Source of the DNA: Clostridiales bacterium
GTDB lineage: Bacteria > Bacillota > Clostridia > Oscillospirales > Oscillospiraceae
DNA length: 58,588 nucleotides
NCBI GenBank assembly: GCA_022774865.1
Contig: JALFLH010000032.1
Span: forward strand, 1-58,588
Reading direction: 5' to 3'
The notes under the pieces: model-generated
The model's input: the letters and a program-made list of their open reading frames with translations, nothing else
Told to the model about the DNA's origin: nothing
The model's database searches: none
Translations under genes and position numbers: made by a program
Shown here: piece by piece, positions 49,927 to 56,993 of the stretch
Numbering within the stretch: the stretch's first letter is position 1
How the letters are laid out: each line of letters opens with the position of its first letter

Positions 49927-50054
49927 CCAAGGCAGCGCCGCCGCCTTTGGAAACCACTGCCAAGGGAACGCTGTCCCCTTTGGATTCCCCTGCCAACAGG
50001 GCGCTCTCGCCCCTATTGGATAACCCAGAGCCAAAGGAATTGCCATCCCTTTGG
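49927..50054. repeat. Array of four tandem CCAA...TTGG hairpins
   Basis: Four units start with CCAA at 49927, 49960, 49993 and 50031 (steps 33, 33, 38) and end with TTTGG or ATTGG. Linkers are similar (TTTGGATTCCCCTGCCAA and variants). The inner cores differ, yet each can pair: GGC/GCC, GGG/CCC, AGGGCG/CGCCCCT, AGG/CCT. The pattern of changing sequence with kept pairing suggests selection for structure. It is not a CRISPR: the conserved part is the linker and the variable part is itself palindromic. Confidence 0.65.
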
Positions 50055-50064
50055 AATCCCAGCC

Positions 50065-50121
50065 CGTTTTGAAATGAGTACCCACAAATAAAAATGGTTT
50101 GTGGGCACTCATTTCAAAACG
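50065..50121. repeat. 24-bp near-perfect inverted repeat
   Basis: Arms 50065-50088 (CGTTTTGAAATGAGTA...) and 50098-50121 pair with one mismatch around a 9-base A/T loop. It lies directly beyond the gal-operon terminator and has no coding content. Confidence 0.7.
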
Positions 50122-50171
50122 AAAAAATCCCACAGGCAATCCTCCAACACGAAGAGGGAAGCCTGTGGGAT
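50121..50171 (-). terminator. Terminator of the sugar operon
   Basis: ATCCCACAGGC (50127-50137) pairs with GCCTGTGGGAT (50161-50171); on the minus strand the stem is followed by TTTTTT (50121-50126). The loop is 23 bases. It lies about 110 bases past the galE stop. Confidence 0.7.
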
Positions 50172-50284
50172 TCTCTATGCATAGAAGAACACGGGAAATT
50201 CGCGCGTTATGCACCGCTGCGGCGCTGCATTGATCGGAACACGCACCCGTGTTCCGGCGCAAAGAGACACGATGATATCAGCGC

Positions 50285-51289
50285 TTAGGTTGCACTCTTG
50301 CTTGCAAACGACCACGCACTACGGCACATGTCCTCAACAGAATGCACCGCTTCCCAGCCAAGCAGAGTTCGGGCCTTCTCCGCATCTGCCCAGAAGGCCG
50401 GAAGGTCGCCATCCCGACGGGGACCAATCACATATGGGAGTTTCATGTGATTCGACGTTTCAAAAGCGTGCACCAGCTCCAGAACGGAGATACCGTTGCC
50501 GGTGCCCAGATTGATTGCCTCCACACCCTCGTGGGCCGCAGAGTATTCCAGTGCTTTCAGATGGCCTACTGCCAAATCAACCACATGGAGGTAATCCCGC
50601 TGGCAGGTGCCGTCCGGTGTGGGATAGTCGCCGCCGAAAATCGTCAGCTTTTCCAGCTGTCCTGCCGCCACGCGGCCGATATACGGCATCAGGTTATTGG
50701 GAATTCCATTGGGATCATCTCCCAGCAGGCCGGACTCGTGAGCGCCAATGGGGTTAAAATACCGCAGCAGAATCGCACAGAAATCCGGATGGGCGGCGGC
50801 ATAGTCCGTCAGAATCCGTTCGATCATCACTTTCGTCCAACCATAGGGAGAAGAGGACTGAATGGCAGGCATATCCTCTTTGTACGGGTGGGGATTGTTG
50901 GGGCCATAAACAGTAGCGGAGGAAGAGAAAATAAACTTCTTACAGCCGAATTTCTCCATAACCTCCAACAATGTCATGGTGCTGTCCAGATTGTTCCTGT
51001 AGTATTCCAGCGGCTTTTTGACGCTCTCGCCCACAGCCTTGAAACCGGCAAAGTGGATAACCGCGTCAATCTTGCGGGAAGCGAACACGCTGCGCAGTGC
51101 CGCGCCGTCCGCGCAGTCGATTTGATGGAAGGCAGGCCGTTTCCCGGTAATGGTTTCGATCCGGTCAATCACATCTGCCTTGGCGTTGGAAAGATCGTCC
51201 ACAATCACCGCTTCATGGCCGGCGTTCAGTAGCTCCACCACTGTGTGACTGCCGATGTAACCCGCGCCGCCAGTTACCAATACATTCAT
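50285..51289 (-). CDS. galE: UDP-glucose 4-epimerase
   Basis: A 334-residue extended short-chain dehydrogenase that interconverts UDP-galactose and UDP-glucose with bound NAD. It begins VLVTGGAGYIGSHTVVEL, with the NAD Gly motif, and shows IHFAGFKAVGESVKKP, the SSSATVYG serine region and YGWTKVMIER with the catalytic YxxxK. ATG 51289 has GGAGG 7 bases upstream inside the end of galT, two bases before. It is the last gene of the operon and closes the Leloir pathway. Confidence 0.97.
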   Translation of the reverse strand: MNVLVTGGAGYIGSHTVVELLNAGHEAVIVDDLSNAKADVIDRIETITGKRPAFHQIDCADGAALRSVFASRKIDAVIHFAGFKAVGESVKKPLEYYRNNLDSTMTLLEVMEKFGCKKFIFSSSATVYGPNNPHPYKEDMPAIQSSSPYGWTKVMIERILTDYAAAHPDFCAILLRYFNPIGAHESGLLGDDPNGIPNNLMPYIGRVAAGQLEKLTIFGGDYPTPDGTCQRDYLHVVDLAVGHLKALEYSAAHEGVEAINLGTGNGISVLELVHAFETSNHMKLPYVIGPRRDGDLPAFWADAEKARTLLGWEAVHSVEDMCRSAWSFASKSAT

Positions 51290-51291
51290 TT

Positions 51292-52788
51292 TCAAACCTC
51301 CCGATTTACCGCGTCAATGAACCGCAGGAACGCGCTTCTTCCTTCGTCGGTATGCTTGTAGACACCCGCGTGCTCCAGCACACGGCAGAACACCTGCCCC
51401 ACTTCTTCTTGAAGGATAGCGGCAGTGTTCTCCGGCGTAAAGCGATACCTTGTTTTTAACTCCTCTACCCAAGAAGCATGCTTGGAAAGCACCGGGTCAG
51501 CGCCGATATCGGCTCCGGTCAGAATGGCTTCTTCCAGTGCTGCCAGTTCTCCTTTCAGTCGGGAGGGCAGCACTGCCAGACCCATGACCTCAATGAGTCC
51601 GATATTTTCCTTTTTGATGTGATGCAGCTCCGCATGGGGATGGTACACGCCCAACGGATGTTCCTCCGTGGTGATGTTGTTGCGCAGCACCAGATCCAGC
51701 TCGTAGTCCGCGCCCCGGCGGCGGGCAATGGGGGTAATGGTGTTGTGGGGTTCTCCATTGGTTTGCGCAAACACAAAGGCTTCCGCGTCAGAGTAGCCCC
51801 GCCAGAATGTCAGAATTTTGTCTGCCAGCTCCACCAGCCGCTCTTTGTTCGGGCAGTCCAACCGGATAACGCTCATGGGCCATTTTACGAGACCTGCTTT
51901 GACATCCTCGTATCCCCGGAAGGTAATCTCCTGTTCCACCGGTGCCTGTTCCATGGGGAAGCAGTAGCGTCCGCCCTGGAAATGCTCATGGCTCAGGATG
52001 CTGCCGCCTACAATGGGCAGGTCTGCATTGCTGCCAATGAAATAGTGAGGAAATACGGTGACGAAATCCAGCAGCTTTTCAAAGGCGGAGCGGTCGATCT
52101 TCATGGGCGTGTGGGCAGCATTGAAGGCAATGCAGTGCTCGTTATAATAAACATAGGGAGAATACTGAAAAAACCAATTCTGTCCCGCGATTTCCAGCGG
52201 AATGATCCGGTGATTCTGCCGCGCCGGGTGATTCATCCGCCCAGCGTAGCCCTCATTTTCCACACACAGCAGGCACTTGGGATAGCCGGACTGGGGCGCG
52301 TTCTTCGCTGCCGCAATGGCCTTAGGATCCTTTTCCGGCTTGGACAGATTGATAGTAATGTCAAGCTTCCCATATTCCGTATCGGTTTTCCAGCGCATAT
52401 CCTTTTGGATGCGGTAGCGGCGGATATAGTCCGTATCCTGAGAGAAATGGTAGTACCAATCCGTCGCTGTCTCGGGAGATTCCCGATAGGCTTCCGCGAA
52501 TTTCTTCCGTACCTCTCTGGGGGGCGGAGTCAGAATTCCCATTAATTTGGTGTCCAGCAGATCCCGGCTGGTAATATCCTCGCCGCAGATGCCACGCTCT
52601 ACGGCAGCATCCAGCAGGCCCTTCAAAATCTCCTCAAGGGAAAGGGACACCGGGGCGGAAGGCTCGAAGCTGTCCAGACAAAGCGCCTGCATAAGCTGGT
52701 TGATTATGAAGTTTCCATCGCAAGGCTCGATCAAGCCGCAATCCAAACCATACTGCACCAGAGAAGAAATATAAGCAGATACGTTCAT
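51292..52788 (-). CDS. galT: Galactose-1-phosphate uridylyltransferase, type 2
   Basis: A 498-residue GalT of the Firmicute type 2 class, longer than the E. coli enzyme. Seen are the N-terminal helical domain (to ~180), CLLCVENEGYAGRMNHPARQ, IPLEIAGQNWFFQYSPYVYYNEHC, and SILSHEHFQGGRY, which carries the HxH-type nucleophile region of the class. It swaps UMP between UDP-glucose and galactose-1-phosphate. RBS AAGGAGG precedes ATG 52788; the frame extends upstream into the galK end but without another ribosome site. It sits 11 bases after galK. Confidence 0.95.
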   Translation of the reverse strand: MNVSAYISSLVQYGLDCGLIEPCDGNFIINQLMQALCLDSFEPSAPVSLSLEEILKGLLDAAVERGICGEDITSRDLLDTKLMGILTPPPREVRKKFAEAYRESPETATDWYYHFSQDTDYIRRYRIQKDMRWKTDTEYGKLDITINLSKPEKDPKAIAAAKNAPQSGYPKCLLCVENEGYAGRMNHPARQNHRIIPLEIAGQNWFFQYSPYVYYNEHCIAFNAAHTPMKIDRSAFEKLLDFVTVFPHYFIGSNADLPIVGGSILSHEHFQGGRYCFPMEQAPVEQEITFRGYEDVKAGLVKWPMSVIRLDCPNKERLVELADKILTFWRGYSDAEAFVFAQTNGEPHNTITPIARRRGADYELDLVLRNNITTEEHPLGVYHPHAELHHIKKENIGLIEVMGLAVLPSRLKGELAALEEAILTGADIGADPVLSKHASWVEELKTRYRFTPENTAAILQEEVGQVFCRVLEHAGVYKHTDEGRSAFLRFIDAVNREV

Positions 52789-52799
52789 AGCAATCCTCC

Positions 52800-53933
52800 T
52801 TACTTTTCCCGGATACCGCCCTCGCTGCGAATGGCAAGGATATGGCATTTTCCTTTGCCCAAAACCCGCTCAATTCCTTCTTTGAAGGAATCCAGCATTT
52901 CCAGCGGCACAAACGCCTGAACCGTTCCGGCAAAGCCGCCGCCGTGTACGCGGAAAGCGCCCTGCCCATGAAGCAGCGTATCGCAAAGCGCCAGCGCCAC
53001 CGCCACATCCTGATGCTCCGTTGCACCGGTGGGGGTGATGTTCTGCAGATACATCCAGGAACTGCGGCCGGATTCCGAAACCAGATCCAGGAAGGTGTCA
53101 AAGTCCCCGTCCCGGAGCGCCTGAGCCTGTCGCTGTACCCGCTTGTTCTCTTGGTAGAAATGCACGGCACGGAGAATTGCCCGATCCGGCACCCGATGCC
53201 GCAGTTCAGGCAGTGCGGCAAAGAAATCCGCTTCCGGGATATCCCGCAGGACTTCCTTCCCAAAGAATGTGCAGACATCCTTCAGCTCACCGGGGATGGC
53301 GGCATATTCCTCTGTCAGATCCGCGTGATCCGCGCCGCTGTCGATGATACACAGGGCATGACCCGCGGCGGAAAAGTCAAAGTCGATCCGCTCCACCACC
53401 GGGCTGTCCGGGTTCTCGAAGTCAATGAATACCATTCCGCCAACGCTGGAAGCGGTCTGATCCATCAAGCCGCAGGGCTTTCCAAAGTAGACATTCTCCG
53501 CATACTGACCCACCTGGGCGATTTCTACAGGAGACAATTTTCTGTCAAAGAACAATTCGTTGCAGATGGTGCCGATCAGCACTTCAAAAGCCGCCGAGGA
53601 ACTGAGACCGCTGCCGGGGAGAACGCTAGAACGCACACGGGCGTCAAATCCCTCCAGCTGTGCGCCCCGCTGGGAGAATGCCGCCGCAACGCCCCGAATC
53701 AGGGATGCGGTGGTATTTTTTTCTTCCTCATGCACGGACAGATCATTCAGATCTACCTCAACCACAGGATATCCCTCTGACTGAACGCGAATCAAGCCGA
53801 AATGATTCAGTGTTACCTCTGCCACAGTGACCAGATTCACCGCCGCAGCCAGAACGCAGCCGTGCTGATGGTCCGTATGATTGCCGCTGATCTCCGTGCG
53901 GCCAGGGGCTGAGAAAAAATAGGATGTGCTCAT
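52800..53933 (-). CDS. galK: Galactokinase
   Basis: A 377-residue GHMP kinase that makes galactose-1-phosphate. The galactokinase signature near the N-terminus reads GRTEISGNHTDHQHG, the ATP loop is LPGSGLSSSAAFEV, and the third motif is HGGGFAGTVQAFVP. The aspartate in IDSGADHADL region and the first-motif residues fit galactose specificity. GGAGGG lies 6 bases before the ATG. The ATG overlaps the stop of a 38-codon ORF (ATGA), so its translation may be coupled to that ORF. Confidence 0.95.
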   Translation of the reverse strand: MSTSYFFSAPGRTEISGNHTDHQHGCVLAAAVNLVTVAEVTLNHFGLIRVQSEGYPVVEVDLNDLSVHEEEKNTTASLIRGVAAAFSQRGAQLEGFDARVRSSVLPGSGLSSSAAFEVLIGTICNELFFDRKLSPVEIAQVGQYAENVYFGKPCGLMDQTASSVGGMVFIDFENPDSPVVERIDFDFSAAGHALCIIDSGADHADLTEEYAAIPGELKDVCTFFGKEVLRDIPEADFFAALPELRHRVPDRAILRAVHFYQENKRVQRQAQALRDGDFDTFLDLVSESGRSSWMYLQNITPTGATEHQDVAVALALCDTLLHGQGAFRVHGGGFAGTVQAFVPLEMLDSFKEGIERVLGKGKCHILAIRSEGGIREK

Positions 53934-54046
53934 AGATATCCCTCCGATGCAAGATCGCTGTTTACGACAATCCACAAAAGAAGGCTGTCTGCTTTCAGCG
54001 CTTTTTCCCAGAAGGATTCGATTGTAAAATTTTCTTTCTTTTCCAT
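53930..54046 (-). CDS. Small 38-residue ORF translationally coupled to galK
   Basis: Reading on the minus strand, ATG 54046 follows AAGGGAG by 6 bases and codes for a 38-residue peptide with a charged start (MEKKENFTIESFWEKAL) and a hydrophobic middle (DSLLLWIVVN). It stops in the ATGA that starts galK. The same frame is open upstream to 54187 without a good ribosome site, so a longer ~85-residue form is possible. I recognise no family. It could be a real microprotein, a leader that couples galK translation, or the tail of a decayed gene. Confidence 0.5.
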   Translation of the reverse strand: MEKKENFTIESFWEKALKADSLLLWIVVNSDLASEGYL

Positions 54047-54210
54047 GTTGATCTCCCTTGGATGGCTTTTGGACTGGATGCAAATTTGTTGCAATCCATT
54101 TCGTGCGTTTTCCGGCTCACGATTAACGGCATCTGTACCATTGACGCCGATCTCCATTTGTCCGGGCACAGATTTCCGTTTCTGCATTGTCCTCACATCC
54201 TTGTCTAGGT

Positions 54211-55173
54211 TTAGGCACCTGTGGAAAGAATGGTCTGGATTTCCTCCGCAGAGGGCATGACGCGCAGCGCGCCTGCCCGGGTTGTGATGATTGCGGCTGC
54301 CGCATTGGCAAAGCGGAGCATCCTTTCCAGCTCCGGCTGGGAGTAGCGTTTCCAGCCCATTTCCAGAATCTGATGCAGCATCGCACCCATGAAGGTGTCT
54401 CCTGCGCCGGTGGTTTCCACGGTTTTCACGTAGAAGCCGGGCTGCTGGGCGCGGACATCGCCGCAGTATGCGTGGCTTCCATCCTTACCCAGCGTCAGGA
54501 AGATCAGAGGAATGTGGTAATTCTCCTGTATCCATGCCACCGCCGCATCGTAGTCCTGCTTCCCGGAAAGCCAGAGGATCTCGTTGTCGGAGATTTTCAG
54601 AATATCGCAGTGGGAAAGACCGTATACAATCTGTTCTCTTGCAGCATCCAAGCTATCCCACAGCGGGGCGCGCAGATTCGGATCGAAGGAACGCAGTATC
54701 TTCGCCTCCTCCGCAATGGCAATGGCGCGTTTGGTGGCGCTGCGGCAGGGTTCTTCCGTCATGGACAGAGAGCCGAAGTGCAGCAGTTTACTGGAACGAA
54801 TCATGGGTTCGTCCAGCTCCTGCTCAGCCAGCATCACATCCGCGCCGGGGTTGCGGTAGAAGCTGAAATCCCGGTCTCCATCTGGTTTGGTGTGCACCAC
54901 CGCCAGGGTAGTGTGGACGGCTTCATCCCGGCAAAGTCCCCGGATGTCGATTCCCGTCTCCACCAATGCCGCTTCCAGCTGATCGCCAAAGCCGTCCCTG
55001 CCTACCTTGCCGAGAAAGCCCACCTGGTGTCCCATCTTGGCTAGAAAGGAAAGCACATTGCAGGGTGCACCCCCCGGATTTGCTTCCAGAACAGGATTGC
55101 CCTGCTTGCTAACTCCATTTTGGGTCAGATCGATGAGCAGTTCTCCGATTGCAGTTACGTCATAATGATTCAT
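54211..55173 (-). CDS. PfkB-family sugar kinase, probable fructokinase
   Basis: A 320-residue ribokinase-fold kinase. N-terminal ANPGGAPCNVLSFLAKMG marks the substrate-binding part, KVGRDGFGD follows, and TTGAGDTFMGAM near 255 holds the catalytic aspartate and anion hole. The sequence order resembles bacterial fructokinases. It starts 3 bases after the amylosucrase-family gene, whose sucrose cleavage releases fructose, so phosphorylating fructose is the natural role. Exact specificity cannot be read by eye. Confidence 0.88.
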   Translation of the reverse strand: MNHYDVTAIGELLIDLTQNGVSKQGNPVLEANPGGAPCNVLSFLAKMGHQVGFLGKVGRDGFGDQLEAALVETGIDIRGLCRDEAVHTTLAVVHTKPDGDRDFSFYRNPGADVMLAEQELDEPMIRSSKLLHFGSLSMTEEPCRSATKRAIAIAEEAKILRSFDPNLRAPLWDSLDAAREQIVYGLSHCDILKISDNEILWLSGKQDYDAAVAWIQENYHIPLIFLTLGKDGSHAYCGDVRAQQPGFYVKTVETTGAGDTFMGAMLHQILEMGWKRYSQPELERMLRFANAAAAIITTRAGALRVMPSAEEIQTILSTGA

Positions 55174-55176
55174 AGG

Positions 55177-56988
55177 TTATACCTCTTGTTTGAGCCAGAG
55201 GAAGTCCCGGGCAGGGATTGAGATGGTGCGGGCACACTGCACTCCTGTCAGCAGATTCTCTGCCGCGCCCAACGGCAGCAGGATTCGCGCGGCTTCTTCG
55301 CCAAAGTTGAACACACCCAGCAGCTTTTCGCCATCGCAGTAGCGCCCCAGACCTAGAACCCGGTCAGACCCTGTGTCCCATGTCCACACATCGGCATCGG
55401 CAGAAAATGCCTTATGTTCCTTGCGCTGTTCTTCCAGCCCCCGCAAGCCTGCGAACATCTGTCCTGCAACAGTTTTTTTGTCATCAATCTGGTCTGCCTG
55501 CTCCCAGAGCATTTTCCCCCGGTGAATGTAGCGAGAATCCGCCGCTTTATTGGGATCGTTGTGATAGCTGTCGTCATTGAGCTGACCGATTTCATCGCCG
55601 CTGTAGAGCACGGGAATGCCGGACTGGAACAGCATCAGCCCATGGAGCATCAAATCCAGCCGAACACCCTCTGCCCGGAAATTCTCCTGACCGACGCCGC
55701 ACATGGAGGCTGTTGTACCGCAGAACCGGGCGTCCTTGGTCACGGGATCTTCATTGTAAAGCTCTCCCCGGCTGGCGCTGCCGGTGTAGCCCCGGAAATA
55801 GTCGTTGAGGTACTGCTTATGGGGAACCTCCTCCATGCCGTAGCTCCTCAAAGTCGGATAATCCAGACCCCAGCCAATATCGTCGTGGCAGCGCAGATAG
55901 TTCAGGAACACCTGACTTTTGGGCAGTGTCCGGAGAATATCCAGCTGCCGCCGCAGCAGCCGCACATCCTGGGTCGCCACGGTGTGCCAGATGGTGGCCA
56001 TGGTGGTCACATTGTACAGCAGGTGGCATTCCGGCGCTTCCGGGGTTCCGAAGTAGGGAGCCACTTTGGACGGCTCCATGACCACCTCTCCCAGCAGAAT
56101 CACCGAGGGGCAGACGATTTGGCCAATCAGCCGCATCATCCGCACAATGGTGTGCACCTGAGGCAGATTGCGGCAGGAGGTGCCGATTTCCTTCCAGATA
56201 TAAGGCACCGCATCAATGCGGATCACATCTACGCCCCGGTTGGCAAGGTACAGGAAATTGTACATCATCTCGTTGAAGACCACCGGGTTGGCGTAATTCA
56301 AGTCCCACTGATAGGGATAGAAGGTGGCCATGACCCAATGGCGGCATTCTGGCAGCCAGGTAAAGTTCCCCGGCGCGGTGGTGGGGAACACCTGGGGCAC
56401 CGTCTTTTCGTACATCTGGGGCACGGAGGGATCGGCGTAGAAATAGTAGCGGCTCATGTATTCGCCTTCCCCGTTTCTGGCCCGCTTTGCCCATTCATGG
56501 TCTTCGGAGGTGTGGTTCATCACGAAATCCATGCACACATTCATGCCCTTTTCGTGGCAGGCCTCGGTGAGATCTTCCAGATCCTCCATAGTGCCTAAGT
56601 CCGGGCGGACCTTCCGGAAATCCGCCACCGCGTAGCCGCCGTCGCTGCGCTCCGGTACGGTGTCCAGGAAGGGCATCAAATGGATATAGTTGACGTTGGC
56701 CTTTGCAAGATAGGGAAGCTTTTCCCTTACGCCCTTCAGGTTTCCGGCGAAATTATCGATGTAGAGCATCATGCCCAGCAGCTCCCGGGACTGATACCAG
56801 TTGGAACTTTCCTGCTTTTCCGCGTCCCGCTGCTTCAGAGAATCCCGGCGTTCTTCTGAAAAAGCAGCAAGCTGGTAGCGGAGCTTTTTCAGCATCTCCT
56901 CATCGTGGTACAGCTCCATGTACCGTTGCTTAAGCTCCGGCCAGTACAGTTGCAGACGATCTTCAAAGCTGGTTTCTGTGGATGCCAA
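55177..56988 (-). CDS. Amylosucrase-family (GH13_4) sucrose-active enzyme
   Basis: About 603 residues, the size of amylosucrases, without a signal peptide. It has the helical N-terminal domain of the group (RLQLYWPELKQRYMELY) followed by the GH13 barrel. The nucleophile region is GVDVIRIDAVPYIWKEIG followed by TSCRNLPQVH, almost the amylosucrase signature; the acid/base is in LLGEVVMEP and the third aspartate in CHDDIGW. Enzymes of this group split sucrose, building an alpha-glucan or hydrolysing it, and release fructose. Its stop is 3 bases before the kinase gene; its start overlaps or nearly touches the GH36 stop. Start is uncertain: TTG 56988 (10 bases behind AAAGGA) or TTG 56997 (1 base behind). 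Confidence 0.88.
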   Translation of the reverse strand: MASTETSFEDRLQLYWPELKQRYMELYHDEEMLKKLRYQLAAFSEERRDSLKQRDAEKQESSNWYQSRELLGMMLYIDNFAGNLKGVREKLPYLAKANVNYIHLMPFLDTVPERSDGGYAVADFRKVRPDLGTMEDLEDLTEACHEKGMNVCMDFVMNHTSEDHEWAKRARNGEGEYMSRYYFYADPSVPQMYEKTVPQVFPTTAPGNFTWLPECRHWVMATFYPYQWDLNYANPVVFNEMMYNFLYLANRGVDVIRIDAVPYIWKEIGTSCRNLPQVHTIVRMMRLIGQIVCPSVILLGEVVMEPSKVAPYFGTPEAPECHLLYNVTTMATIWHTVATQDVRLLRRQLDILRTLPKSQVFLNYLRCHDDIGWGLDYPTLRSYGMEEVPHKQYLNDYFRGYTGSASRGELYNEDPVTKDARFCGTTASMCGVGQENFRAEGVRLDLMLHGLMLFQSGIPVLYSGDEIGQLNDDSYHNDPNKAADSRYIHRGKMLWEQADQIDDKKTVAGQMFAGLRGLEEQRKEHKAFSADADVWTWDTGSDRVLGLGRYCDGEKLLGVFNFGEEAARILLPLGAAENLLTGVQCARTISIPARDFLWLKQEV

Positions 56989-56993
56989 GACAA

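Larger units (their letters stand above)
49030..50284. other. Hairpin-rich stretch with gene remnants between VanW and galE
   Basis: About 1.25 kb without a recognisable intact gene. In order it holds a terminator (49116-49139), the apparent 3' end of a minus-strand gene (49143-49257), a plus-strand reading frame of unknown origin to 49595, a 17-bp inverted repeat with a 35-base loop (49721-49789), a run of hairpins (49863-50054), a 24-bp near-perfect inverted repeat (50065-50121), and the gal-operon terminator (50121-50171). Bases 50172-50284 hold only one small hairpin (50236-50255). Confidence 0.75.

Noticed and set aside
49927..50054. CRISPR array
   Set aside because: The variable parts are short palindromes and the constant parts are imperfect; there are no cas genes.
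49867..50262. Minus-strand 131-codon frame over the hairpin array
   Set aside because: Its repetitive Pro/Trp/Gln-rich text comes from the repeated linkers; there is no ribosome site and it crosses a terminator.
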